NCBI GenBank assembly: GCA_963539215.1
Contig: CAUTJT010000004.1
Coordinates: 41,461 to 105,460 of the forward strand
Direction: 5' to 3'
Source of the DNA: CAURNT01 sp963539215
Lineage (GTDB): Bacteria > Fusobacteriota > Fusobacteriia > Fusobacteriales > Leptotrichiaceae
DNA length: 64,000 nt
The position numbers were made by a program, and so were the translations under genes. How positions within the stretch are numbered: the stretch's first letter is position 1; each line of letters begins with the position of its first letter. The notes under the pieces are model-generated. The model was not told the origin of the DNA. It worked only from the letters and a program-made list of their open reading frames with translations, and made no database searches. Shown one piece after another: positions 1-9,743 of this stretch.

Positions 1-2323
1 TTAAATCAACATCAGTTTGACCACTATTATTTCTACTATTACCAGCAGAAACCACATAAAGTAAATCATTATTAGAAGTTACAAGTTCACTATGTTTTAA
101 TAAAGCATGTCTTAATGTCAACATTTTAAGATCCAATAATTTTTGATAATCATTAACATCTATCTTATTTCTTGATTCAAAATATTTAAGTACTGAAGGT
201 ATAGATAAATTTCCAGGATATTTAGATTTATGATCATCTAAATTAGAAAAATCATTTTTAGAAAGCCATACTTTAACAGCTGTTCTAAATCCAAGTGTAT
301 TATTGTTATATGCATCTACTGCTTTTTGTTTTTCTTCTTCTGTCATATTTTTAATGGCCATATATTTATCAAATGTATATTCAGAACCATAAGACATATT
401 TATCGCCTTTATATTTTTATTATCTTCAATCATTCTAGCCATTAATTTGCCCGAATCTCCTGTCAATCCTCCTTCTAATGTATCTCCAATAGCACCTGCT
501 GCAAAGTGAATATCAGTCATTGCTAATTTTTCAACCTCTGTCATATTTACAAATTCTTCATATTTTTCAAGTATTTCAGCATATATTTTTTGATACATAG
601 AATTATATATTTCTTTTCTTTTATTATCATCTAACGGTTTTAATTCTTTGTATTTTTCATTCATGAATTTTCTAAATTCTTTTCTAACTTCCATTTTTTT
701 CTCTTGTGCTTCATCACTTGTATCATCCTTACCATTATTATATATAGTCCAATAAGTAGAAGTTAAATCAGCAAGTTTTTCATCTTTAGCTTCCTCATCA
801 TTAGGATTTATTTTAAGATATTCTTTTAAACCCTTTATTTTTTCTTCAACAAATTTTATTTCTGTAATTTTACCTGTTAAATCTGTAAATTTCTTATTAA
901 TTACTTCATTATTTTGAGGTCTATAATATTGGGCTAAAGTAAGCATAGAATTTATCATTCCATTTTTTAAATTTTCATATTCCATACCTTCAGGTAATTT
1001 ACCAGTGTATCCATAACCAATAATAGTTTTTAATTGTATAGAAGCTAGAAGATTAGCTAATGTATACCCTTCTCCTACTGATAATTCATCTATCATAGAA
1101 CCTATAACCGTAGGTCCATGTTCTCTTTTTAAATTTCTATCTTCTGGATTTTTATCTTTTAAATTATTTAACCCTTTAGGTTGATATCTATACATTCTAG
1201 CTTCTACCTCTGGTGATTCATCAGCAAATGTACCATCAACCACACCTACTGTTGTACCAGGGAAAGCAATATAAGCCTTCTCTTTTTTAGAATAAATAGT
1301 CACTCCATCTTTAACAATTTTTCTTACTATATTATGATGACCTATAGTATTTTTATCATCATCTTCTATCTCTGTTATAAATTCTATTTTTGTATTAGGA
1401 TTTTTATCTAATTCATATTTTGTCAATCTTTCAACTATATCTGGATTAAATCCACCTGTAATATTTTTACCATCTTCACTAAATTTTAATGTTGATTTAT
1501 CTAAATTTAATAATATATCTTCATATCTATCTCTATAATCTGATAATCTTTCTCCAAAATCAACATCAATCTTATTTACTTCACTATTACCTACTACAGA
1601 TGTTCTTACAGAAACTTTCTTTTTCCCAACAATATCATCTAAATCTTTATATTTATCTAATTTTGTATATGAGTTATAGTTTATTTTTAATTCTTCTCCA
1701 TCTTCATCATATTTTGTATCCTCAAGTCCATCATCATAAGTTAATACACTGTATCTTACACGACCATTATCTGCCCCTTGTTTTATATCCTTATATCTTA
1801 CTTCACCTTCAAATTTAGGCAATTCTTTAACCTCTACACTTTGATTTAAAAGTATATCTTTTGTATTTCCATTCTTATCTCTTAATTTTACATATACTGC
1901 ATTTTGATCTAAAAATGTAACATCTTTCGTTTCTCCATTATCAAATACTTTTATTTTACCTTCTACATCACTAGTATATTCTGTATATCTTTTATCATCT
2001 TTTTTTATTGTTATTGTAGGATTTTTAGCATATACTCCCTCTACTTCTATTTCAGGACTTATATATGTTCCTTCTCTTAATATTTCACCTTTATATAAAG
2101 GTCCACCATTATATTTGAAATTTGACGCATCCAACTTTTCTAAATAATTTTGATCTCCTCTATCTCTATTTAATTTAATACCTCTTTTAAGATCAAAATC
2201 ATTAGGTCTATTAAATTCCAAACTCTTATCACTTTTATTATTTGTATTATTTACTCCTGCACTACTACAAGATATTATCGCCATTAATCCTAAACTAATT
2301 GCTGCTATTTTACTACTTCTCAT
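1..2323 (-). CDS. S8 subtilisin-like lipoprotein autotransporter, copy A (3' end beyond window)
   Basis: The reading frame starts at 2323 after a GGAGG ribosome site and is still open at base 1, so only the first 774 codons are seen. The N-terminus is a lipoprotein signal peptide with lipobox IISC. Further in are subtilase motifs: the Asp motif VGVVDGTF (Asp363), the His motif HGPTVIGSM (His402), INMSYG and the oxyanion motif SAGNS (Asn762). The catalytic Ser and any barrel domain lie off the window. It is clearly a paralogue of the 1642-residue protein at 10645-15573, sharing for example TVIG-MIDELS and NMSYG. It starts 13 bases after the stop of the barrel-protein gene at 2337-4454 and is probably co-transcribed with it. 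I expect a surface-exposed serine protease like the Neisseria NalP type. The protease assignment is firm; the autotransporter barrel is inferred from the paralogue. Confidence 0.85.
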   Translation of the reverse strand, partial: MRSSKIAAISLGLMAIISCSSAGVNNTNNKSDKSLEFNRPNDFDLKRGIKLNRDRGDQNYLEKLDASNFKYNGGPLYKGEILREGTYISPEIEVEGVYAKNPTITIKKDDKRYTEYTSDVEGKIKVFDNGETKDVTFLDQNAVYVKLRDKNGNTKDILLNQSVEVKELPKFEGEVRYKDIKQGADNGRVRYSVLTYDDGLEDTKYDEDGEELKINYNSYTKLDKYKDLDDIVGKKKVSVRTSVVGNSEVNKIDVDFGERLSDYRDRYEDILLNLDKSTLKFSEDGKNITGGFNPDIVERLTKYELDKNPNTKIEFITEIEDDDKNTIGHHNIVRKIVKDGVTIYSKKEKAYIAFPGTTVGVVDGTFADESPEVEARMYRYQPKGLNNLKDKNPEDRNLKREHGPTVIGSMIDELSVGEGYTLANLLASIQLKTIIGYGYTGKLPEGMEYENLKNGMINSMLTLAQYYRPQNNEVINKKFTDLTGKITEIKFVEEKIKGLKEYLKINPNDEEAKDEKLADLTSTYWTIYNNGKDDTSDEAQEKKMEVRKEFRKFMNEKYKELKPLDDNKRKEIYNSMYQKIYAEILEKYEEFVNMTEVEKLAMTDIHFAAGAIGDTLEGGLTGDSGKLMARMIEDNKNIKAINMSYGSEYTFDKYMAIKNMTEEEKQKAVDAYNNNTLGFRTAVKVWLSKNDFSNLDDHKSKYPGNLSIPSVLKYFESRNKIDVNDYQKLLDLKMLTLRHALLKHSELVTSNNDLLYVVSAGNSRNNSGQTDVDL

Positions 2324-2336
2324 GTTACCTCCTAAC

Positions 2337-4454
2337 TTACCATTTATACTCTAAGTTAAATTCTATACTTGGAACAAATTTCTTAAATCCAAAACTTTTA
2401 TCTATCCATCCAAAACTATCTTTATCTGGTCTTGTATCATCATCTATTTTATTTATTACTTCTCTTGCAAATTCTAATTTAGAATTTAATTTACCTTTTA
2501 AATTCAAATTATTAGTTACAGCATAATCAATTCCAACAGTTCCTATAGTTTTTATTTCTCCACCTATATTCCATCTTGTAGTTCTATAATCACTTATTTG
2601 TGGCTTTTCCTTATTTGATTTTCTATAATTTTCTGTATTCTTGTATGTGAATAATTTTTCACTTCTTAATGCAAAAAATTCTAATTTTGAATCTATATCT
2701 ACTTTTGCTTCTAATTTTAATTTATCATCTATTTTTTTCTCATAATATGTACCTATTCCAAATTTAACTCTATTTATCATATATAAAGGTAAACTTTCTC
2801 CACCTAAATACCAAATTTTCTTTGTTAAAGGAATATCTACTTCTTTTTCTCCAACTTTTCTCTTTTCAGTTTTTATAAAGTGATTAAACTGTTCTCTATT
2901 TTCATATCCTAGTTTAGCAGTTAGGTTTAACTTTTCTTTGTCATTTTCCAATAAATTATATTTTAAAGTATTATTTAATGTAAAGCTTTCTGTAAATCTT
3001 TCTAAATTTAATACTGTTTTTTGTCCTGTTAAATCTAATTTATTATCTAATTTAGTTTCTAAAGTTAACCCTTTAAAGAATTCATGTTTTACAGTTGCAT
3101 CTATATTTAATTTTGTACTAGTAGAATTTAAGTATTTATTTAATATAGGTACTGATACATTAGCTTCAACATTCCCATCTATACTAGTTTTATCATTAAA
3201 TTTATAGTTTAAGTTCAGTTTATTTTCACTTATTATTTCATGCTCAACATGTTTTAATTCTGTTATAAACGGTTCAAGTGTCATACTAAATCCATAACCT
3301 AGTTTACCATCATATTTTATTAATCCATTATCATATTTTGTATTAAATAATAATTTAGGTTTATATGAACTCCAAAAATCATATTGTGTTATTTGCTCAG
3401 GAGTTTCTGGAATATATTTAGCACTTCTTAATTCAAACTCATTTTTAACTATTGCTCCAAGAGTTAAATTTTTAACAACATCTTTTTCAATTCCAAAATC
3501 AAATTTTGGTTGTATTATATTATATACACTTCTTATTTTTTGAGATTTTGTTATTCCACCTTGTATATATGTTTTAAAAGTTGTATTCAAATTAGTATTA
3601 ATTTTCACATCATCTCTTAGCTTATAGTCTGCACTTAAATCTAAACCTTGATCAAGTAATGTGATATAATTACCACCCCAAAAATCAGGATATTCATCTA
3701 AATCTGTAGTTAATGGATTAAATTTCTTTGCACCAAAATCAAGATCTAAATCAAAATTATACTTACCTTTTAAATTTGTTTTATCTCCTATTTTACCAGA
3801 AGCTTCTATATCTCCTTTAAAATATGATTCATCTTTATCAAATCTATCTATTTGATTTGCTTTATAGTTTAAATTTGCACTCAAATCAATCTTATCAAAA
3901 ACTTTACCACTTAATTTTGTATTAAATAGCATGTTTCCTAAAGCTTGTTTAGTCCCGTCTTCTTCTATATATTCAGCATACCTTCCGCTGTCTTTTATTT
4001 CACTACTTTCTTTACTATCTCTACTTCTAATTTGCCAAAAATTATCAACATAATATGTAAAATCTGTTTCATTTTTTAATCCATAAAATACTGGAGAGGC
4101 ATACTTACTATATAGCTTTACCATAACATCATGATCTTTTTCTCTTTTATCCACATAATGTGATTTATCACTATTATCTCCATCCCAATCACTAATTTTA
4201 GCATCAGCTCTTGATGATTTTAAAGTTGTTCCTAATTCTAATCCTATTTCTTTAAATTTTAAATTTAAATCTAATAATTTTGCTTCATAAGAACTCTTTT
4301 CATATTTAAATGCTTTACCATCAATCCCCTTTTCTTTATCTTCTACTAATGGATTAAATTCAGGACTTAATTTTATTCCTGTACTTATACTTCCCTCTAA
4401 TGCAAATACACTATAACTAGAAAGTATCCCTATTAATATTAAATTCTTTTTCAT
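2337..4454 (-). CDS. Large outer-membrane beta-barrel protein of S8 module, copy A
   Basis: This 705-residue protein has a Sec signal peptide (MKKNLILIGILSSYSVFA, cut before LEG). After it come almost only alternating polar/hydrophobic strands with charged turns, and the end is an aromatic residue (EYKW), typical of an outer-membrane barrel. I recognise no named family. It is homologous to the 744-residue protein at 15586-17820: both have LEG at the mature start, an SSR...DWD stretch near residue 90, a following HDV, and a W terminus. Each of the two genes sits just upstream of an S8 lipoprotein autotransporter. A porin, or a partner of the protease, is possible. The localisation call is good; the function is unknown. 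Confidence 0.7.
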   Translation of the reverse strand: MKKNLILIGILSSYSVFALEGSISTGIKLSPEFNPLVEDKEKGIDGKAFKYEKSSYEAKLLDLNLKFKEIGLELGTTLKSSRADAKISDWDGDNSDKSHYVDKREKDHDVMVKLYSKYASPVFYGLKNETDFTYYVDNFWQIRSRDSKESSEIKDSGRYAEYIEEDGTKQALGNMLFNTKLSGKVFDKIDLSANLNYKANQIDRFDKDESYFKGDIEASGKIGDKTNLKGKYNFDLDLDFGAKKFNPLTTDLDEYPDFWGGNYITLLDQGLDLSADYKLRDDVKINTNLNTTFKTYIQGGITKSQKIRSVYNIIQPKFDFGIEKDVVKNLTLGAIVKNEFELRSAKYIPETPEQITQYDFWSSYKPKLLFNTKYDNGLIKYDGKLGYGFSMTLEPFITELKHVEHEIISENKLNLNYKFNDKTSIDGNVEANVSVPILNKYLNSTSTKLNIDATVKHEFFKGLTLETKLDNKLDLTGQKTVLNLERFTESFTLNNTLKYNLLENDKEKLNLTAKLGYENREQFNHFIKTEKRKVGEKEVDIPLTKKIWYLGGESLPLYMINRVKFGIGTYYEKKIDDKLKLEAKVDIDSKLEFFALRSEKLFTYKNTENYRKSNKEKPQISDYRTTRWNIGGEIKTIGTVGIDYAVTNNLNLKGKLNSKLEFAREVINKIDDDTRPDKDSFGWIDKSFGFKKFVPSIEFNLEYKW

Positions 4455-4488
4455 ATGACCTCCCTATTCTAAGAAAATTATAAGAATA

Positions 4489-4517
4489 ATTATACTCTAA
4501 TTATAAGAAAAAATCAA
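4489..4517 (-). promoter_or_regulatory. Sigma70-type promoter of surface module A
   Basis: On the minus strand, TTGATT (4512-4517) and TATAAT (4489-4494) are separated by 17 bases. They lie about 35 bases ahead of the barrel gene start at 4454, which has a GGGAGG ribosome site. No second strong promoter is visible between this gene and the protease gene, so both are probably read from here. Confidence 0.6.
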
Positions 4518-4671
4518 TAATTCATGTATATATGTTATATATATTAACATTAGTTTTATTTATGTTTATTTTTTTAGATATCAAAACACCTTATAAATAA
4601 AAGAATTATACAAATTTCTTTAAAAGTAAATATGAAATCAATTTTTATAATATACAACCTTAAAATTTATT

Positions 4672-4700
4672 CAAAAAAAAGTATAGATTAAAATCTATAC
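4672..4700 (-). terminator. Terminator of the ABC-hpt-purA-purB unit
   Basis: A perfect nine-pair inverted repeat (GTATAGATT / AATCTATAC, loop AA) at 4681-4700 is followed on the minus strand by a run of T. The stem includes the purB stop codon. Confidence 0.75.
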
Positions 4701-6137
4701 TTCTATTTCTACTTTATCTTCTAAAATAAATTCCTTATATTTTTCTAATATTGGATCTATATCTGTTTTTATAAAATCACTAGTCTGTTCACTTGCAAAA
4801 CCTATATATTCACTTGGATTTAAAACATTTTCTAAATCATCTTGTTTTAAAGAAAGTCTTCCATCTTTAATTATCCTATCTATTAAATTATTAGGTTTCC
4901 CTTCAAGTTTAATTGATTTTGTTTCTTCCATAGAAAGTTCCCTTATTATTTCATGAACATCTTGTCTATCCATACCTTTTTTAACACTTTCCATTATTAT
5001 ATTTTCCGTTGCCATAAAAGGTAATTCTTTCATAATATTTGCTTCTATAACCTTAGGATATACAACAACGCCATCTAATATATTTAACCATATTAAAAGT
5101 ATAGCATCTACACCAAGAAATGCCTGTGGTATAGATAATCTCTTATTCGCTGAATCATCCAATGTTCTTTCAAACCACTGAGTTGATGCAACTTGACTCC
5201 CATTACTCGTTAAAGACATTACAAATTTAGCAATAGAAGATATTCTTTCACATCTCATAGGATTTCTTTTGTATGCCATAGCACTTGATCCAATTTGATT
5301 TTTAGCAAAAGGCTCCTCTAATTCCTTTAAATGTTGTAACAATCTAAAGTCATTAGTAAATTTATGGGCACTTTGAGCAATATTCCCTAAAAGATTTAAA
5401 ATTTGTGAATCAATTTTTCTATCGTAGGTTTGCCCAGAAACTGTTTGTTTTTTAGAAAATCCCATTTTTTCAGATACTCTGTTATCTAATTCTCTTACTT
5501 TTTCAAAATCATTATTGAATAATTCTTTAAAGCTAGCCTGTGTTCCAGTCGTACCTTTAACCCCTCTAAATCTTAAATTTTCTAATCTATATTCTAATTC
5601 TTCAAAATCATATATTATACTTTGCAACCAAAGAGTCCCTCTTTTACCTACTGTTGTTAACTGAGCTGCTTGAAAATGTGTATATCCCAAAGTTGGTATA
5701 TCTTTATAATCTAAACAAAAATTTTTTAATCTATTTATCAGATTAACCATTCTTATTCTTAATATTTTCAAACCTTCCATAATTTGTATTAAATCTGTAT
5801 TATCTCCTACATATGCACTCGTTACTCCTAAATGTATTATACTTCTAGCACTCGGGGCAACTTCACCATAAGCATGAACATGCGCCATAACATCATGTCT
5901 TAGTTTTTTTTCAAATTCATGTGCTTTCTCAAAATCTATATTTTCTATATTATCTTTAAGCTCTTTAATTTGTTCATTTGTTATGAAATCAAGGCCTAAT
6001 TCCTTTTGTGTCTCTGCAAGAACTACCCACAATTTTCTCCATGTTTTAAATTTAAAATTTGGAGAAAATATATAACTCATTTCAGAACTAGCATACCTTT
6101 CATTTAAAGGATTTGTATACTTATCCAAATCACTCAC
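4695..6137 (-). CDS. purB: Adenylosuccinate lyase
   Basis: This cytosolic lyase of the fumarase/aspartase superfamily cleaves adenylosuccinate to AMP and fumarate, and SAICAR in de novo purine synthesis. The 480-residue length is normal. The family signature loop GSSAMAYKRNPMRCE is present (around residue 285), with the catalytic Ser in GSS, as are the N-terminal NPLNERYAS and the HLGVTSAYVGDNTDL region. The start is GTG at 6137, directly after the purA stop; no distinct ribosome site is visible, so translation is probably coupled. It is the last gene of a unit that also holds hpt and purA and ends at the terminator overlapping its stop codon. With purA it completes conversion of IMP to AMP. 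Confidence 0.95.
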   Translation of the reverse strand: MSDLDKYTNPLNERYASSEMSYIFSPNFKFKTWRKLWVVLAETQKELGLDFITNEQIKELKDNIENIDFEKAHEFEKKLRHDVMAHVHAYGEVAPSARSIIHLGVTSAYVGDNTDLIQIMEGLKILRIRMVNLINRLKNFCLDYKDIPTLGYTHFQAAQLTTVGKRGTLWLQSIIYDFEELEYRLENLRFRGVKGTTGTQASFKELFNNDFEKVRELDNRVSEKMGFSKKQTVSGQTYDRKIDSQILNLLGNIAQSAHKFTNDFRLLQHLKELEEPFAKNQIGSSAMAYKRNPMRCERISSIAKFVMSLTSNGSQVASTQWFERTLDDSANKRLSIPQAFLGVDAILLIWLNILDGVVVYPKVIEANIMKELPFMATENIIMESVKKGMDRQDVHEIIRELSMEETKSIKLEGKPNNLIDRIIKDGRLSLKQDDLENVLNPSEYIGFASEQTSDFIKTDIDPILEKYKEFILEDKVEIEV

Positions 6138-7436
6138 CTACTTTATTATATCTTCTAAATCATATCTATATATATTTTGACTTCTCTCTGGACCTACAGA
6201 TATCATAGAAATATTTGTTTTTAATTCTTTTTCTATAAATTCTATATACTTCTTGCAATTTTCTGGAAGGTCTTCATATTTCTTAACTCCAGTAATATCT
6301 TCACTCCATCCATCAAGTTCTTTATATACTATATTAACCTTTTTAGATTTTCTTAGATTTCCAGGATATGAATTATATGTTTTACCGTCAATTTCATATG
6401 CAACTGCCACTTTAATCTTTTCTAACCCTGATAATACATCTATTTTTGTTATTACTATATCTGTTAATCCATCTATATATGTAGCATATCTACCTATAAC
6501 TAAATCAAGCCACCCACATCTTCTAGGTCTTCCAGTCGTTGCACCAAATTCATGACCTATTTGTCTTATTTTTTCACCCAATTCATTATCTAATTCTGTA
6601 GGGAAAGGCCCCTCTCCAACTCTTGTAGTATATGCTTTCATAACTCCTAGTACTCTGTTTATTTTTTTAGGAGGTACTCCTGAACCTACACAAACTCCTC
6701 CTGTAGTCGGTGAAGAAGATGTAACATATGGATATGTTCCATAATCTATATCTAACATTAAAGCCTGTGCTCCTTCAAATAAAACAAGCTTATTATTATC
6801 TATAGCCTCATTTAATAAACTAACTCCATCCACTATTCTAAATTCTATTTTTTTAGAAAGTTCTAAATATTTGTTATATAACTCTTCTAAATCAAATGGT
6901 TTCTTACCATATCTTATTAATTCCGCATTTTTTTGACCTACATTCCAAGTTAGTTTATCCTTAAATCTTTCACGATCTAAAAGATCTCCAATTCTTATAC
7001 CATTTCTCCCTATTTTATCTATATAACAAGGACCTATACCTCTTTGAGTTGTTCCTATTTTATTAACCCCAAGTTCTTCTTCTTTAGCCTTATCTAATTC
7101 TATATGATACGGCATTATTATATGTGCTCTTTCATCTATCAATAAATTATCTAATTTATGACCTCTTTTTTCAAGACTTTCTATTTCTTTAAGAAGAACT
7201 TCTATATCTACAACAACACCACTACCTATCAAGCATTTACCCTTAGAATTTATTATACCTGAAGGTAATAAATGAAGTATAAATTTTTCATCATTAACTA
7301 CTACTGTATGACCTGCATTATTACCACCTTGAAATCTAACTACATAATCAGATTTTGGAGATAATACATCTATAATCTTACCTTTACCTTCATCTCCCCA
7401 TTGGGTACCAACTACTACAAAAGTATTACTTTTCAT
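6138..7436 (-). CDS. purA: Adenylosuccinate synthetase
   Basis: The enzyme joins IMP and aspartate with GTP to give adenylosuccinate. The 432-residue protein has the family's N-terminal GTP-binding motif GTQWGDEGKGK, the NNAGHT substrate loop, QRGIGPCY, and GATTGRPRRCGW near the C-terminal third. It starts at 7436, overlapping the hpt stop by one base (TAATG), and its stop directly abuts purB. This tight hpt-purA-purB order points to a salvage route in which hypoxanthine is made into IMP by Hpt and IMP into AMP by PurA and PurB. Confidence 0.96.
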   Translation of the reverse strand: MKSNTFVVVGTQWGDEGKGKIIDVLSPKSDYVVRFQGGNNAGHTVVVNDEKFILHLLPSGIINSKGKCLIGSGVVVDIEVLLKEIESLEKRGHKLDNLLIDERAHIIMPYHIELDKAKEEELGVNKIGTTQRGIGPCYIDKIGRNGIRIGDLLDRERFKDKLTWNVGQKNAELIRYGKKPFDLEELYNKYLELSKKIEFRIVDGVSLLNEAIDNNKLVLFEGAQALMLDIDYGTYPYVTSSSPTTGGVCVGSGVPPKKINRVLGVMKAYTTRVGEGPFPTELDNELGEKIRQIGHEFGATTGRPRRCGWLDLVIGRYATYIDGLTDIVITKIDVLSGLEKIKVAVAYEIDGKTYNSYPGNLRKSKKVNIVYKELDGWSEDITGVKKYEDLPENCKKYIEFIEKELKTNISMISVGPERSQNIYRYDLEDIIK

Positions 7437-7972
7437 TATTCATTCTCCTTAACTACTATACCTACATAAGGCAAAGTTCTATATTTTTGAGCAAAATCTA
7501 TTCCATAACCAACTACAAACTCATCAGGTATTTTAAATCCTACATAATCTACTTCTATATCATCAACTTCTCTTCTTTCGGGTTTATCAAGCAATGTTAC
7601 TATTTTAATTTTTTTAGGTTCCCTTGTTTCTATTATTTCTTTAACTTTCTTTAAAGTATTACCAGTATCTATTATATCTTCAACTATAAGGACATTTCTA
7701 CCCTTAACATTTTCTTCTAAATCTTTTATAATCTTTACGTTCCGAGAACTTTCCATTCCATTACCATAACTAGAAACAACCATAAAATCAAGTGTATCTG
7801 CTGTTTTTAATTTACGACATAAATCACTTAAAAAGACAACTGACCCTCTAAGCAAGCCTATAAGCAAAACTTCTTCTCCCTCAAAATCTTTGTCAATTTC
7901 TTTTGCTAATTCTTCAACCCTTTTCAAAATATCTTCCTCTGAAATGTATGGTTTAATTGAATACTTTTGCAT
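7436..7972 (-). CDS. hpt: Hypoxanthine phosphoribosyltransferase
   Basis: The protein transfers the phosphoribosyl group of PRPP to hypoxanthine or guanine. It is 178 residues long, normal for bacterial Hpt. It has the PRPP-binding signature VLIVEDIIDTGNT (around residues 93-105) and the C-terminal VGYGIDF loop that contacts the base. A strong AGGAGG ribosome site precedes ATG at 7972. It lies nine bases after the ABC ATPase gene and overlaps purA by one base. The assignment is secure; preference for hypoxanthine over guanine cannot be read from the sequence. Confidence 0.93.
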   Translation of the reverse strand: MQKYSIKPYISEEDILKRVEELAKEIDKDFEGEEVLLIGLLRGSVVFLSDLCRKLKTADTLDFMVVSSYGNGMESSRNVKIIKDLEENVKGRNVLIVEDIIDTGNTLKKVKEIIETREPKKIKIVTLLDKPERREVDDIEVDYVGFKIPDEFVVGYGIDFAQKYRTLPYVGIVVKENE

Positions 7973-7981
7973 AACTGCCTC

Positions 7982-8974
7982 CTAAATTTTAGTTTGATAT
8001 ATTTTTTTTACAACACTAGTTATATCTTCTTCTTCCAATTCCAATTTCTCAATATTATACATATCATACAATGACATTATCACCTTTTTTTCTACTAAAA
8101 CATCTTTTAATATATTTACACTAAGTAAATTATCCTCATAATTAATTGATAAAACACCATTAATTTCTTTTATCTTATCAATATCTACCTTATCTTTTAA
8201 AGTAACCTTAATAATTTTTTCATTAACATATTTATCAACTAAATTTTCCATAGTATCATCAAATATCTTTTCTCCTTCATTGATAATAACTATTCTATCA
8301 CACAACGCCTCTACATCACGCATATCATGAGTTGTTAAAATTATTGTAATCTTTTCTTTTTTATTAATTTCTTTTAATATATTTAAAAGTTTTTCTTTAA
8401 GTATTATATCTATACCTATTGTAGGTTCATCTAAAAATAAGATTTTAGGTTTATATATCAAAGCTCCAACTAAATCAGATAACATTCTTTGACCAAGCGA
8501 CATTGTTCTAATCTGTTTATTTAATAATTTTTTAAATCCTAAAAGCTCTTCTAAATATTCCATTCTTAAATTATATTCTTCATCAGTAACATCATATATT
8601 TCTTTTAATAATTCTAAATTATCTTGAAGTGACATATCCCACCAAAGAGAGGTTCTTTGTCCAAATACTACACCTATATTTCTAGCATTTTCTACTCTTT
8701 CCTTATATGGTTCTATCCCGTTTATTAAACATCTACCACTATTTGGTGTAATTATTCCTGTTAACATTTTTATAGTAGTTGATTTCCCCGCACCATTAGG
8801 TCCAAGAAATCCAACAATCTCTCCTTCAAATATATCAAAACTTATATTTTTAACTACTTTAATTTCTTTTTTTTCTCTTTTAAATATACCTTTTCTAATA
8901 TGTATATCAAACTTCTTATTAATATTTTCTACACTTATTATTTTACGCTCCTGAACTTTCATATCTAACCTCAT
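7982..8974 (-). CDS. ABC-2 type exporter, ATP-binding subunit
   Basis: This 330-residue ATPase powers the two permeases encoded just upstream. It has Walker A GPNGAGKST (around residues 58-66), a Q-loop in GVVFGQRTSLWWD, the signature MSLGQR in place of LSGGQ, Walker B ILFLDEPTIGID and the switch His in TTHDMRD. The C-terminal 80 residues form a small regulatory-type extension. VVFGQRTSLWWD is typical of ATPases that partner DUF990-family permeases. ATG at 8974 follows GGAGAAGA; a second ATG at 8962 follows GAGG and is also possible. It overlaps the permease gene by about 30 bases. The substrate is unknown. Confidence 0.85.
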   Translation of the reverse strand: MRLDMKVQERKIISVENINKKFDIHIRKGIFKREKKEIKVVKNISFDIFEGEIVGFLGPNGAGKSTTIKMLTGIITPNSGRCLINGIEPYKERVENARNIGVVFGQRTSLWWDMSLQDNLELLKEIYDVTDEEYNLRMEYLEELLGFKKLLNKQIRTMSLGQRMLSDLVGALIYKPKILFLDEPTIGIDIILKEKLLNILKEINKKEKITIILTTHDMRDVEALCDRIVIINEGEKIFDDTMENLVDKYVNEKIIKVTLKDKVDIDKIKEINGVLSINYEDNLLSVNILKDVLVEKKVIMSLYDMYNIEKLELEEEDITSVVKKIYQTKI

Positions 8975-9743
8975 TTCTTCTCCAAATATACGCTGTTAAT
9001 ATTATCAATACTACAACAACACCTAATATTTTAAATATACTTAACATATTCATATTTATTATTACATCCATTGGATAATATGAAGTTATAGCAAAAGATA
9101 TAATATATGTTAAAAAGATTTGTAAAAATCTAGGATAAATATTTATTGGAAAATGTGTAAAATCTGACATAGAATATATAGCTTTAAGTAAAAAATACGT
9201 ATCTTTATATACAAATGCAAATGATGCAGCTATACTTTTAAAGCAAGTATATATTATAGCCCCTATAAAACTTAAAAAAATACTAAGAGCAACTAATCTA
9301 AAACTAAACCCTATACCTAATCCTTTTAATCCATAAATATATATAAGTAAAGCAATGAATATTTCTCCTAAAGCATCAAATTGAGTTTTTTCTATTAGTA
9401 CCTGAAAAAAAGTGTTTAATGGTCTTAATAAAAATTTATCATATTCTCCCTTAAGTACAACAGATATAGATAAATGCCATAAATAATCTGAATAAAAATG
9501 ATCTAACCCCTTTGAAATTTGCGAAAAACCATATAAAGCTAATATACTATATTTAGAAACTCCTTCAATACTTGGAATATTTGAAAAAGTAATATTTAAA
9601 AATACTATACCAGTTATTTGTATTATTAAAAACCCAAGTATACCTATTATGAAATTAGTAAATGAATTAACTAATATTTTAAAAGATAATTTTAATCTTA
9701 ATAAATATATTCTAAAATATCTATTCAACTTTTTATCCTCCAT
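8943..9743 (-). CDS. ABC-2 type exporter permease (DUF990-like)
   Basis: This 266-residue integral membrane protein has about six hydrophobic segments. The stretch with YDKFLLRPLNTFFQVL (around residue 105) matches the characteristic region of the ABC2_membrane_6/DUF990 permease family. It overlaps its upstream permease partner by 11 bases and its ATPase downstream by about 30. The ATG at 9743 lacks a good ribosome site, while a TTG at 9728 has GGAGG eight bases ahead, so the true start may be five codons shorter. It probably forms the membrane channel with the 261-residue permease. The substrate is not known. Confidence 0.8.
   Translation of the reverse strand: MEDKKLNRYFRIYLLRLKLSFKILVNSFTNFIIGILGFLIIQITGIVFLNITFSNIPSIEGVSKYSILALYGFSQISKGLDHFYSDYLWHLSISVVLKGEYDKFLLRPLNTFFQVLIEKTQFDALGEIFIALLIYIYGLKGLGIGFSFRLVALSIFLSFIGAIIYTCFKSIAASFAFVYKDTYFLLKAIYSMSDFTHFPINIYPRFLQIFLTYIISFAITSYYPMDVIINMNMLSIFKILGVVVVLIILTAYIWRRNEVRYESSGA

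Noticed and set aside
1489..1818. A 109-codon plus-strand frame inside the S8 gene
   Set aside because: Its Tyr/Leu/His-rich translation is the usual shadow of AT-rich coding sequence on the other strand, where the lipoprotein protease frame is continuous.
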